64,000 nucleotides of DNA from Gemmiger gallinarum (GTDB lineage: Bacteria > Bacillota > Clostridia > Oscillospirales > Ruminococcaceae). The stretch spans positions 1,054,001 to 1,118,000 of the forward strand of contig NZ_JADCKC010000001.1 in NCBI RefSeq assembly GCF_014982805.1. The letters run 5' to 3'. Below the pieces are notes generated by a model that worked only from the letters and a program-made list of their open reading frames with translations, was not told where the DNA came from and did no database searches. How positions within the stretch are numbered: position 1 is the first letter of the stretch; every line of letters begins with the position of its first letter. Below, in pieces: positions 36,803 through 45,717 of this stretch. Both the position numbers and the translations under genes were made by a program.

Positions 36803-37597
36803 TTATCCGGCGTCCGCCATAAGGCAGGTGTATTTCATCCGCGCCAGTTCCCGGCGCAGGGCGGGCAGCTCCTCCCCGGGCAGATCGTTCTTTTGCAGGG
36901 TGACGCCCTGGTTCGCCACGGCCAGCATCAGCAGATGCTCGGTCTCCACGGCGGTTTCCAGTTGGTCGTCGGGGTATTCCTGGGAGACATCCTCCCCCAC
37001 CGCCAGGCGCATGCCGGTATCCGAGAAAATCAGGCGGACCTGTTTGCCTTCGGCCCATTCCAGGCGCTCTGCCAGCGGCTCGGCCTGCTTTTCAAAGGTG
37101 CTTTTCCGGGAACGGCCCGCAGGGAGCAGCGCCGCAGCACCGATGACCAGATACACAATGCCCATACCGGCCAGTCCGGCCAGCTCTCCGCCCGACGTAC
37201 CCATAACCACCGCCAGCAGCAGGCCCAAAACGATCTGCAGCACGGCCAGAAGCCTGCGTTTGCGCCGCCAGAGAAAGACAATGCCCGTTACTGCTCCCAC
37301 AATACCGGCCCCAAGCACCACCGGCATACCGGCAGGATCGGTCCATGCCGCCATCAGCAAAACTGTGCCCAGCAGCCAGTCCACAACGGCAAACGGCGTG
37401 CGCAGCACGGCGCGCCGCCGGCTGACTTCCGGCGAGACTTTTGGCACACTGTTGATGCGGTCGGTCAGTGCTGTAAGCCGGGGGCAGCGCTCCCGGGTAT
37501 ACAGATCCAGACGTTTTTCCAGCGCATAGGCGATCTCCTGCCGGACCTGTTCCCTGTTTTCCGGTGCAGTGCAGGCAAAGCGGAATTCCCGTTCCAT
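36803..37597 (-). CDS. Membrane protein of unknown function
   Basis: A 264-residue protein: soluble N-terminal 75 residues, then about four helices between residues 76 and 165 and a soluble C-terminal domain of about 95 residues (KQVRLIFSDTGMRLAVGEDVSQEYPDDQL onward). The C-domain is beta-rich, similar in feel to YcxB-like domains in which a residue pattern EYPDDQLE-V follows. The ATG at 37597 is chosen for GGGAGG. The same layout, membrane helices plus beta-domain, recurs at 40415-41515. Confidence 0.6.
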   Translation of the reverse strand: MEREFRFACTAPENREQVRQEIAYALEKRLDLYTRERCPRLTALTDRINSVPKVSPEVSRRRAVLRTPFAVVDWLLGTVLLMAAWTDPAGMPVVLGAGIVGAVTGIVFLWRRKRRLLAVLQIVLGLLLAVVMGTSGGELAGLAGMGIVYLVIGAAALLPAGRSRKSTFEKQAEPLAERLEWAEGKQVRLIFSDTGMRLAVGEDVSQEYPDDQLETAVETEHLLMLAVANQGVTLQKNDLPGEELPALRRELARMKYTCLMADAG

Positions 37598-37698
37598 CGG
37601 CGTCCTCCCGTACTGTGTGTTTTCTTCAAGTATATCATACCGGGCGGGCATCATGGTCAAAGCGGCCGGAATTTTACATGCAGCTCCGGTCCGGGGTC

Positions 37699-37734
37699 AA
37701 AAAAGCGGCGGCGGGAATTGCTTCCCGCCGCCGC
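37699..37734 (-). terminator. Terminator of the HtrA gene
   Basis: A perfect 13-bp stem of GCGGCGGCGGGAA and its complement with TTGC loop, followed by six T on the minus strand. Confidence 0.9.
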
Positions 37735-37759
37735 GCTGTTTATGAAAAAGGATTCCGTT

Positions 37760-39271
37760 TTACTGTGCGGCAGAGCTCTCGCCCAGCGTGACATCAAAGC
37801 TCATCAGCTTACCGTCACGCTCCACCTGCATGGAGACCACATCGCCCACATTCATCTTCTGGATATAGTTGGTAACATCGTTGCTGGTGGACACCACCGT
37901 ATCCCCCACAGAAACGATCCGGTCGCCCTGCTGCAGGCCGGCAGCCTCAGCACCGCTGCCGGGGTTGACGCTCAGGATATAGACACCGTAGTTGCTGACG
38001 CCGTACTGCATGGCGGTCTGCGCATCCTGAATGGCGATGACCGTAATGCCCAGAGCCGGACGCGCCACATAACCGGTGCTGATAAGCTCCTGCGCGATAC
38101 TGACTGCCGTGTTGATGGGGATAGCAAAGCCAAGGCCCTCCGCCTCACTGTCATCGCTCTTGGCGTTGACAATGCCGATGAGCTCACCATTGGCATTGAA
38201 CAGACCGCCGCCCGAGTTGCCCGGAGAGACTGCCGCGTTGGTCTGAATCAGGGTCATCTCGTTGTCCTCAACGGTGATCTGACGGTTGAGGGCGCTGATG
38301 ATACCGTTGGTGACTGTGCCGCCCAGAGTACCCAGCGGGTTGCCTACGGCGATCACTTCCTCGCCTACGGCCAGCTGATCGCTGTCGCCGATGACGGCGG
38401 GGGTCAGGCCGGTGGCTTCAATCTTGATGACTGCAATATCAGATGCAGTGTCCAGGCCAACAACGGTGGCGTCATACTGGGTATCGCTGCCGTTGAGCTG
38501 GACCTTGACGTTGGTGGCTCCGTTGACCACATGGGCACAGGTCAGGATGTAGCCGTCCTCCGAGATGATAACTCCGGAACCGGCGCCGCTCTGGACATAG
38601 CTGCCGCCAAACCAAAGGTTGTTGGAACTTACCATCTGCTCGGTGGTGATGACGACCACGCTGGGGCTGACCAGAGACGCCACATCCTGGGTGGAGAGGG
38701 CTGTGCCGCCGGCGCTGCCCTGGCTGCCATCTTCATCCGTCTGGCGGTCAACCGTCTGCATGACCACCGTATTGCCTGCCAGTCCGGTGCGCGCCGCCAC
38801 CACAGCGCCGGCAAAGCCGCTGCCAAATCCCAGCGCCACCACGCAGATTCCCGCGACGATGCGCAGGGCAACCTTTTTGCCGGTGCCCTTCTTTTTCGGC
38901 TGCTTCTTGGGCGGCTGAACCGGAGCACTGGTGTAGTTGTAACCGTTGTCGCCGCCCGCATGCACACTGCTGGTATAGCCGTCAAACTGGGCCCCAGGCT
39001 GCTGAGCCTGCTGGTTGGGCTGCTGTGTGGAGTAATCGGTACGGGCGGTGTTGGCGGTGTTCATGCCGCTGCTGCCCACATTGGGATACCCGGTGTAGCC
39101 GTTCTGCGGCTGCTGGGCATTGTTTTCCGGTGCGGCGCCGGGCGCTGCATCGTGAACGCCGCCCTCCGCCGCGCCGGTGGACGCGCCCTGGTTGGATGCG
39201 CCGGTGTTGGGCGCATTGTTGTTCTGATCGTTATTATGATAAAGTCCCGAATAATCAAACTCGTTGCTCAT
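37760..39271 (-). CDS. HtrA/DegP-type membrane-anchored serine protease
   Basis: A 503-residue protease. The first 125 residues are Asn/Gln/Gly-rich and disordered, inside the cell; one membrane helix follows (about 137-160). The trypsin-like domain has the catalytic His in LTCAHVV, Asp in TASDIAVIK and Ser in GNSGGGLFN. One PDZ domain is at the C terminus (PGSGAEAAGLQQGDRIVSVGD). HtrA proteins degrade misfolded exported proteins at the cell surface. The start is the ATG after AAAGGAAG. Confidence 0.93.
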   Translation of the reverse strand: MSNEFDYSGLYHNNDQNNNAPNTGASNQGASTGAAEGGVHDAAPGAAPENNAQQPQNGYTGYPNVGSSGMNTANTARTDYSTQQPNQQAQQPGAQFDGYTSSVHAGGDNGYNYTSAPVQPPKKQPKKKGTGKKVALRIVAGICVVALGFGSGFAGAVVAARTGLAGNTVVMQTVDRQTDEDGSQGSAGGTALSTQDVASLVSPSVVVITTEQMVSSNNLWFGGSYVQSGAGSGVIISEDGYILTCAHVVNGATNVKVQLNGSDTQYDATVVGLDTASDIAVIKIEATGLTPAVIGDSDQLAVGEEVIAVGNPLGTLGGTVTNGIISALNRQITVEDNEMTLIQTNAAVSPGNSGGGLFNANGELIGIVNAKSDDSEAEGLGFAIPINTAVSIAQELISTGYVARPALGITVIAIQDAQTAMQYGVSNYGVYILSVNPGSGAEAAGLQQGDRIVSVGDTVVSTSNDVTNYIQKMNVGDVVSMQVERDGKLMSFDVTLGESSAAQ

Positions 39272-39555
39272 ACAGATCTTCCTTTCGTCAGGATCAAGGG
39301 GGCGGGAGGCTTTTTTCAGCTCTCCCGAACCTTTGTCCATAGTATACCGGCCAATTGTGAAATACGTTTTTTGTCACCGTGAAATAAATGTGAAAAGCCG
39401 GTTTTGGGCGGCGGTATCGCCCGGCGCAGGTTCCCGGCCTTTTGGCAAAACAGCAAGCCCCGCCACCGGCCCGTCCTCTCCTGTTTGACAGGCCGGGCAG
39501 CCCCGACTTACAATAGAGTTCAGCAATGCTATTGTATCAGGGCGGAGGGTTCGCT

Positions 39556-40437
39556 ATGCGTATCGAGCAAGAGGTTCAGGGGAAAACGACCCGATACCTG
39601 TTATATAAGGAGAAAACCGTCGCGGGTTCGGCCGTGCTGGAAAACGGGCACTTGTCCGCTTTTTCCATCGATCCCGCCTGGCAGGGCAAGGGGTACGGCT
39701 GTTATCTGCTCAAGGAGATCCTGCGCCGCAACGGCGGTTTTGATCCTCAGGCCGAAAGTTGCTTTACCGCCCCGATGCCCGATGCCGGCAACGCTGCGGC
39801 CTTTGCCCTGGCCGTGCGGTTCGGCTTTGCGGAGAGCGACGGCATGCTGCGCCGTCTCCGGGTGCCCGACCTGACCGCCGTGCGGCTGGTACACAAACTG
39901 CTTTCGGGGATGGTCGCCCCGGGCGGGCTGTATCTGGACGCCACCTGCGGCAACGGACACGACACCCTCTTTCTCTGCGGCATCGCCGGACAAAAAGGTC
40001 GGGTAATCGGGCTGGACATTCAGCCCGCCGCCGTGCACGCCACCAATGCTCTGCTGGCCCGGGAGGGCATGGAGCAGATCGGCCGGGCGGTACAGGCCGA
40101 CCACAGCGATCTGGCCCGTTTTGCCCCGCCGGGCTCTGCCGACTGCGTCATGTTCAACTTCGGCTGGCTGCCCGGCGCCTCCCATCAGGTCCACTCCCAG
40201 GCGGACAACTCCCTGCGGGCACTGCAGGCCGGGCTGGATGCCCTGAAACCCGGCGGCGTACTGTCGGCGGTTTTGTACAGCGGCAAGGTCATCGGCGACA
40301 GCGAAAAGCGCGCCGCCCTGGACTTTTTCCGCAGCCTGCCCCTGACCCGCTACACGGTTCTGGTCTGCGGCTTTGCCAACTGGGCCGAGGACGCGCCCCT
40401 GCCCTGCCTGGTCATCAAGCGCCCAGGCGGGCATTGA
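39556..40437 (+). CDS. GNAT domain fused to an MnmM/YtqB-type rRNA/tRNA methyltransferase
   Basis: A 293-residue two-domain protein. Residues 1-95 form a GNAT fold: FSIDPAWQGKGYGCYLLKEILRR is the acetyl-CoA motif A. Residues 100-293 are a SAM methyltransferase whose motif I is YLDATCGNGHDTLFL; NFGWLPGASHQ and YSGKVIGDSEK match the PF06962 (YtqB) group, one member of which, MnmM, methylates the wobble uridine modification in Gram-positive tRNAs. The fusion suggests both act on one substrate. The ATG follows GGAGGG. The 3' end overlaps the convergent gene by 23 bases. Confidence 0.8.
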   Translation: MRIEQEVQGKTTRYLLYKEKTVAGSAVLENGHLSAFSIDPAWQGKGYGCYLLKEILRRNGGFDPQAESCFTAPMPDAGNAAAFALAVRFGFAESDGMLRRLRVPDLTAVRLVHKLLSGMVAPGGLYLDATCGNGHDTLFLCGIAGQKGRVIGLDIQPAAVHATNALLAREGMEQIGRAVQADHSDLARFAPPGSADCVMFNFGWLPGASHQVHSQADNSLRALQAGLDALKPGGVLSAVLYSGKVIGDSEKRAALDFFRSLPLTRYTVLVCGFANWAEDAPLPCLVIKRPGGH

Positions 40438-41515
40438 GCATGTCGAGAAACGCCTGCTGCTCTGCCTCATTTTCAAAGGCTGCCCTGGCAAAGCTGTAAG
40501 CCGCTACGCCGCCAGGGCCGCACAGCACCCAGGCATGGGGTGTTTCCAGCAGAGTCCCCGCATAAGGCACCTGCCAGCTGCCGCCCCGTCCATCGGAGAG
40601 CAGAATCTCCTCCGGCCCAAACTGCCAGGTGAAGGTTCCGCACATCCGGTCAAGCACGCTGTCCGAGCCGCGCCACATTCCGTACAGCACAACGGCAACC
40701 ACAACCGCCGTCAGCACAAGCCCCACCCAGCCGTACAGGAAGGTCAGATATCCTGCGCCCAGAGCAATCAATGCCAGTGCAGGCCATTTTCTCCGCCAGT
40801 ATGTACCGGTTTTGAGCACTGCAACGGTGCGTTCCCGCAGCAAAAGCAGCGCCTGCTCCCGGTCGATTTTCTGCACAAAGGTCCCGCCGCCCTTTCCGTC
40901 CGGCACAAAGCCGGTGCGCACAGGGGCTGCGGGGCTTTTTTGTTCCTCCTGGCCCGTGGGGCGAGTTTTCATTGCCTCTTCAAACAGGCCGCGGCTGTAC
41001 GGCAGGGACTTTTCCTCGCTGAAGGCCGACAGCGGCATCAGAAATCCCGCTCCGCTGTGCATGACCAGCACCAGCCCCGCACGATCGGTCTGCACCGTCC
41101 GGATGGACGCGGCCGGAACATGGATGCGGCCTTTCTGCCCTGCGATGCCGGGGCCGTCCAGAGTCAGCATGCCATCCGCCAGAGTGATCCGGTAAGGTCG
41201 GGAGGTCATGTCGGGCAGGCTGCAGCGCAGGGCGGACATCTGCATGGATACATACATTCCCGGGGTGATTGCCCAAAACAGCAGCGCCATCAAAGCCGTG
41301 ATGACCAGCAGAAAGACCGCCTCCCCCATGGTTTCCTCTGTGGGCAGGCCGCCCAGCTGGATCAGAGCAAAGACGATCATGGCGGCAGCAAGAGCCAGGG
41401 GGGCCAGCAGGCGCATGCGGTGCATCTGCCGGTTGGCAATACTGCCTTCCACCCGGGTCAGGGCGCGGAACTGGGCGCGGACTTCCTGCTTTGTCATGGT
41501 ATACTGCCATTGCAT
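40415..41515 (-). CDS. Membrane protein with two YcxB-like domains
   Basis: A 366-residue protein. Two membrane-helix pairs (about 38-85 and about 255-300) each precede a soluble beta-rich domain; the first runs from TSRPYRITLADGMLTLDGPGI, the second from FTWQFGPEEILLSDGRGGSWQV. Both have the pattern of YcxB-like C-terminal domains, suggesting an internal duplication. Function unknown. ATG 41515 is chosen for GGGAGGAGG. Promoter directly upstream. Confidence 0.65.
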   Translation of the reverse strand: MQWQYTMTKQEVRAQFRALTRVEGSIANRQMHRMRLLAPLALAAAMIVFALIQLGGLPTEETMGEAVFLLVITALMALLFWAITPGMYVSMQMSALRCSLPDMTSRPYRITLADGMLTLDGPGIAGQKGRIHVPAASIRTVQTDRAGLVLVMHSGAGFLMPLSAFSEEKSLPYSRGLFEEAMKTRPTGQEEQKSPAAPVRTGFVPDGKGGGTFVQKIDREQALLLLRERTVAVLKTGTYWRRKWPALALIALGAGYLTFLYGWVGLVLTAVVVAVVLYGMWRGSDSVLDRMCGTFTWQFGPEEILLSDGRGGSWQVPYAGTLLETPHAWVLCGPGGVAAYSFARAAFENEAEQQAFLDMLNARLGA

Positions 41516-41547
41516 AGGGCAGCCTCCTCCCATATGGTTCTGTGGAC

Positions 41548-41576
41548 ATTGTACCACGGGCTGCCATGCGGGGCAA
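41548..41576 (-). promoter_or_regulatory. Promoter of the YcxB-like gene with palindromic element
   Basis: On the minus strand TTGCCC (41571-41576), 17 bases, TACAAT (41548-41553). GGCAAA-ACC-TTTGCC (41572-41586) covers the -35 and continues into TTTGCCGCA, the core of the rnf/blaI element. Confidence 0.6.
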
Positions 41577-41647
41577 AACCTTTGCCGCACATTTTACACC
41601 TTGCTTTCTTTCTCATGGAAAAAGAGCCGCAGCACGGGCAAAATCTA

Positions 41648-41676
41648 TTGCAATCCCGCAAAAAAACATGTATGAT
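41648..41676 (+). promoter_or_regulatory. Promoter of prfC
   Basis: TTGCAA (41648-41653), 17 bases, TATGAT (41671-41676). The leader to prfC would be about 195 bases. Confidence 0.65.
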
Positions 41677-41697
41677 AAACAGGTATGTCTTATTTGT

Positions 41698-41716
41698 GAG
41701 GAGAGGGAAAATGTAA
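41698..41716 (+). promoter_or_regulatory. Start-stop element (SD-ATG-TAA) in the prfC leader
   Basis: A strong ribosome site GAGGAGAGG is followed, after five bases, by ATG and immediately TAA (41711-41716). GC hairpins then fill 41740-41848 (GCTCCG/CGGAGC, GGAGAC/GTCTCC, CGCCGGG/CCCGGCG). Ribosomes loading here would meet a stop codon in the A site at once. Confidence 0.55.
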
Positions 41717-41876
41717 AACGCATCCTGCTTCCCGTTCAGGCTCCGCGGCGCCGCTGCCGGGCCGGAGCATACGGACGAACCACCAGAACCGGCGGAGACC
41801 CGCGTCTCCGTCCGTCGATAACGAGCAGTGCGCCGGGCGGCATCCCGGCGCCAATTGGAAGGAGAGAAGCAGTACC

Positions 41877-43490
41877 ATGGCATCCATGCGCGAAGAAATC
41901 GAAAGCCGGCGCACATTTGCGATCATCTCGCACCCCGACGCCGGTAAAACCACACTGACCGAAAAGCTGCTGTTGTACGGGGGCGCCATCCAGACCGCGG
42001 GCTCCGTCAAGGGCAAGCAGAGTGCCCGCCACGCGGTGTCCGACTGGATGGACATTGAAAAGCAGCGCGGCATCAGCGTCACATCGTCTGTTTTGCAGTT
42101 CAATTATGCGGGCAAGTGCATCAACATTCTGGACACCCCGGGACATCAGGACTTCAGCGAGGACACCTACCGTACCCTCATGGCCGCCGACTCGGCCGTC
42201 ATGGTCATCGACGCCGCCAAGGGCGTTGAGGCCCAGACCATCAAGCTGTTCAAGGTCTGCACCCTGCGCCACATCCCCATCTTTACCTTTATCAACAAGA
42301 TGGACCGTGAGGCCCGCGACCCCTTTGAGCTGATGGAGAACATCGAGGAGATTCTGGGCATCAAGACCTATCCCATGAACTGGCCTATCGGCTGCGGCAA
42401 GCGGTTCAAGGGCGTGTTCGACCGTTCCTCCCGCCGTGTTCTGGCCTTTGAGGGCGACGGCCGCGCCAACGGCGTCAAGATGGTGGACGAGATCGCCGCC
42501 GAGCTGGGCGATCCCGCTCTGGACGAGCTCATCGGCGCCGAGAACCATCAGCGCCTGGCCGACGACATCGAGCTTTTGGACGGCGCTGCCGAGGAGTTTG
42601 ACCTGGAAGCGGTGCACAACGGCACCCTGTCCCCTGTCTTTTTCGGTTCGGCCCTGACCAACTTCGGCGTAGAGCCCTTCCTGAAGGACTTTCTGCGCCT
42701 GACCCCGCCGCCGCTCCCCCGGGCCGACGCCCCCACCGGCGAGCTGGTGGACCCCTGCCGGGAAGAGTTCTCCGGCTTCATCTTCAAAATTCAGGCCAAC
42801 ATGAACAAAAACCACCGGGACCGTATCGCCTTTCTGCGCATCTGCTCGGGCAAGTTTGAGCGCGGCATGGAGGCCTTCCACGTGCAGGAGGGCAAGAACA
42901 TCAAGCTCGCCACCGGCACCAGCCTGATGGCCGATGACCGTGCCATCGTGGACGAGGCCTACGCAGGCGACATCATCGGCCTGTTCGACCCGGGCATCTT
43001 CTCCATCGGCGACACCCTCTGCACCGGCAAAAAGCATGTGCAGTTTGCGGGCATTCCCACCTTCGCCCCCGAGCATTTTGCCCGGGTGACCCAGGTGGAT
43101 ACCATGAAGCGCAAGCAGTTTGTGAAAGGCATGGAACAGATCGCCCAGGAGGGCGCCATCCAGATCTTCCGCGACCTGGGCGCTGGTATGGAGGAAGTCA
43201 TTGTAGGCGTGGTGGGCGTGCTGCAGCTGGAAGTGCTGGAGTACCGCCTGAAAAACGAGTACAATGTGGACATCCGCATGCAGAACCTGCCCTACGAGTA
43301 CATCCGCTGGATTCTGAACCCTGTGGATGAGCTGGACCCCAAGACGCTGGACATCACCAGCGACACCCGCTGCATCGAGGACCTGAAAGGCAACCGTCTG
43401 CTGCTCTTTGCCAGCCCCTGGAGCATCGACTGGGCCACTCAGCACAACGAGAACCTCAAGCTCAGCGAGTTCGGCAACCTGACCTTCTGA
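41877..43490 (+). CDS. prfC: Peptide chain release factor 3
   Basis: A 537-residue translational GTPase. G1 is SHPDAGKTTLTEKLL, G2 the RGISVTSSV region, G3 DTPGHQDF, G4 INKMDRE. Domains II and III (FIFKIQANMNKNHRDRIAFLRI; VVGVLQLEVLEYRLKNEY) are complete and match RF3 rather than EF-G or Tet(M). RF3 removes RF1/RF2 after termination. The ATG at 41877 has AAGGAGAG upstream. Its leader carries a start-stop element. Confidence 0.95.
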   Translation: MASMREEIESRRTFAIISHPDAGKTTLTEKLLLYGGAIQTAGSVKGKQSARHAVSDWMDIEKQRGISVTSSVLQFNYAGKCINILDTPGHQDFSEDTYRTLMAADSAVMVIDAAKGVEAQTIKLFKVCTLRHIPIFTFINKMDREARDPFELMENIEEILGIKTYPMNWPIGCGKRFKGVFDRSSRRVLAFEGDGRANGVKMVDEIAAELGDPALDELIGAENHQRLADDIELLDGAAEEFDLEAVHNGTLSPVFFGSALTNFGVEPFLKDFLRLTPPPLPRADAPTGELVDPCREEFSGFIFKIQANMNKNHRDRIAFLRICSGKFERGMEAFHVQEGKNIKLATGTSLMADDRAIVDEAYAGDIIGLFDPGIFSIGDTLCTGKKHVQFAGIPTFAPEHFARVTQVDTMKRKQFVKGMEQIAQEGAIQIFRDLGAGMEEVIVGVVGVLQLEVLEYRLKNEYNVDIRMQNLPYEYIRWILNPVDELDPKTLDITSDTRCIEDLKGNRLLLFASPWSIDWATQHNENLKLSEFGNLTF

Positions 43491-43510
43491 GTTGAGCCGC
43501 TCAAATAATC

Positions 43511-43560
43511 AACCGGCCCGCCGTGGAGTATCTGCTCCGCCGGCGGGCCGGTTTATTTTT
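43511..43560 (+). terminator. Terminator of prfC
   Basis: CCGGCCCGCCG pairs with CGGCGGGCCGG, then TTTATTTTT. Confidence 0.9.
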
Positions 43561-43572
43561 CATTCAGCAAAC

Positions 43573-43619
43573 AAAAAGTGCGGCCGTCCCAACTTGCGGG
43601 AGGATGGCCGCACTTTTTT
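43573..43619 (-). terminator. Terminator of cstA
   Basis: AAAAAGTGCGGCC and GGCCGCACTTTTT form the outer stem; good U-runs on both strands. Confidence 0.9.
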
Positions 43620-43646
43620 ATCTTGTCATGTCAAGGCAGCGGCAAC

Positions 43647-45350
43647 TCAGGCGTTGGCCTTTTCCGCGTCCTTTTTGGAGGACATATACGCCTTGACCGA
43701 GCTGACCACGATGGTCAGGCCCAGGGCGATGAGCAGCACCGCAATGATGAGCTGCAGGCCCTCCACCAGGAAGGTGGCGCTGCCGGCGGCCACAGCCTGG
43801 CACAGAGCGATAAGGCGCTGCACCAGAGCGGTGAAGGTCACGCACAGCATGATAACCAGCGGCGGGAACAGCATTTTGTTGCTGCGGCCGGTGACTTTCA
43901 GGAAGACGCACAGGGTCGCCAGGACCAGAGCGCTGAGCAGCTGGTTGGCAGAACCGAACAGCGGCCAGATGTTGGAGTAGCCGATCTTGGCCAAGATGAA
44001 GCCGAACACCAGAGTAACGATGGTGGAGAACCAGGTGTTGCAGAGCAGCTTGCGCCAGCCCTCGGCGTTCTTCATATCGTCAACACTGAACAGCTCCTGG
44101 AAGCTCATACGGCCGATACGGGCGACGGCATCCAGGCTGGTGAGCGCCAGAGCGGAAACGCACATGGTCATGAAGCACTGGGCCACATAGACGGGAACAC
44201 CGAACATTTCCAGGAAACCGGCAACGCCGTTGGAGAAGATCTGGAAGGGAGTGCCTGCGGCGGGGGTACCGTCGGCAGCGGCGGCAGCACCGGCGACGCA
44301 GAGGGCCAGCACAGCCAGCAGGCTCTCGGTGACCATAGCGCCGTAACCGACCTTGAGCATATCCTTTTCATTGTCCACCGTCTTGGAGGAGGTGCCGGAA
44401 GAAACCAGGCTGTGGAAACCGGAGACGGCGCCGCAGGCGACGGTGACGAACAGGATGGGGAACAGCGTGCCCAGGCTTGCATTGTCGAAGCCGGTGTAGA
44501 CGGGCAGGTTCATGGAAGGATGGGCAACCAGCAGGCCCAGGACCGCGCCGACGATCATGCCAACGAACATGAAGGTGGTCATGAAGTCACGGGGCTGTTT
44601 CAGCAGCCACATGGGCAGCGTTGCGGCAAAGAAAATATAGATGAAGGTGATGTACAGCCAGGCTTCCTTGCCCAGGGTGATGGGCATCAGCATGCCCAGT
44701 GCCAGAGCGGCCACGGTGCAGACCAGACCGGCAACGATCTCTTTCCAGCCGGTGAAGTGGAACTTCTTCTGGATCAGGCCCAGCAGCATGGCAAAGACGA
44801 TGAAGAACAGGGAGATGCAGCCTGCAGCGCCGTTGGGCTTGGCGGCGGCGGACAGCTGAGTCACACCGTCCACAACCTCATAGGCGTTGAAGGTACCTGC
44901 CACCATGTCGGCAAAGGCCGCAATGACCAGCAGGGTGAACAGCCAGCAGAACAGCAGGAAGACCTTGCGGCCGAACTTGCCGATGTACTTTTCAATGAGC
45001 AGGCCCATGGATTTGCCGTCGTTCTTGACGCTGGCATACAGGGCGCCGAAGTCGGTGACTGCACCGAAGAAGATACCGCCGATGAGAATCCACAGCAGGA
45101 CGGGCAGCCAGCCGAAAGCAGCCGCCTGAATGGCACCGGTGACAGGGCCGGCGCCTGCAATGGAGGAGAACTGATGGCTGAAAACCGTCCAGCCGTCGGT
45201 GGGGACGTAGTCTTTTCCGTCCTGGAAGCGATGGGCCGGGGTAACGGCCTTGGGATCGATGCCCCAGGTCTTGGCCAGCCAGCGTCCGTAAAGGGCGTAG
45301 GCCGCAGCCAGACAGACCGCAGCGATCAATACGATGACAAGCGTGTTCAT
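43647..45350 (-). CDS. cstA: Carbon starvation protein CstA (peptide/pyruvate transporter)
   Basis: A 567-residue membrane protein with about 15 helices. YALYGRWLAKTWGID, DGKDYVPTDGWTVFSHQFSSIAGAGPVTGAIQAA and GAVTDFGALYASVKNDGKSMG are the CstA family signatures. CstA-type proteins take up peptides or pyruvate during nutrient limitation. Here the gene follows a T-box leader whose specifier best fits leucine, which supports a peptide or amino acid supply role. Terminator follows the stop. Confidence 0.93.
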   Translation of the reverse strand: MNTLVIVLIAAVCLAAAYALYGRWLAKTWGIDPKAVTPAHRFQDGKDYVPTDGWTVFSHQFSSIAGAGPVTGAIQAAAFGWLPVLLWILIGGIFFGAVTDFGALYASVKNDGKSMGLLIEKYIGKFGRKVFLLFCWLFTLLVIAAFADMVAGTFNAYEVVDGVTQLSAAAKPNGAAGCISLFFIVFAMLLGLIQKKFHFTGWKEIVAGLVCTVAALALGMLMPITLGKEAWLYITFIYIFFAATLPMWLLKQPRDFMTTFMFVGMIVGAVLGLLVAHPSMNLPVYTGFDNASLGTLFPILFVTVACGAVSGFHSLVSSGTSSKTVDNEKDMLKVGYGAMVTESLLAVLALCVAGAAAAADGTPAAGTPFQIFSNGVAGFLEMFGVPVYVAQCFMTMCVSALALTSLDAVARIGRMSFQELFSVDDMKNAEGWRKLLCNTWFSTIVTLVFGFILAKIGYSNIWPLFGSANQLLSALVLATLCVFLKVTGRSNKMLFPPLVIMLCVTFTALVQRLIALCQAVAAGSATFLVEGLQLIIAVLLIALGLTIVVSSVKAYMSSKKDAEKANA

Positions 45351-45378
45351 GATTCTCTTACCTCTTTTCTGTTTCCAC

Positions 45379-45717
45379 CGACCAAATGCCGCAAACGAAA
45401 CAGGCCTCCGTCTTCAGCCCCGCACCGTTTGACCGGTCGGGGATCGAAGACGAAGGCCTGATGCTCCTCCGCGATACCACTTCGCTTGCCGTCCGCTTGC
45501 CCGGACGGCCACCTCTGCCGCAGCCGCCTGAGCAACTGCGAGCCCCTGTAACGGTGGGCATCCGGCCGCGGCTATTGCACGGCGCGCACAACGCTGTGCT
45601 TTCACCTCGGCTGCTGGCGGGTGAGGGTCCGCGGCGCGTTTGCTGCCGCCTCGCACAACCGGCGGCTTTCTGGAAGCCGGCTGCCGCGGATCATGTCCCG
45701 TTCACTGCATTTGGTCG
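45379..45717 (-). repeat. 11-bp inverted repeat enclosing the T-box
   Basis: CGACCAAATGC at 45379-45389 and its exact reverse complement at 45707-45717 lie at the two ends of the cstA leader: the first bases of the transcript and the stretch between terminator and ribosome site. Confidence 0.6.

Noticed and set aside
41672-41716. 14-codon peptide MINRYVLFVRRGKM ending at the start-stop element
   Set aside because: Its ATG lies in the -10 box, upstream of the predicted transcript start, and has no ribosome site; the internal ATG-TAA with a strong ribosome site is the better reading.
43861-44200. Short frames opposite cstA resembling DNA-binding peptides
   Set aside because: Antisense to conserved CstA segments, no ribosome sites.
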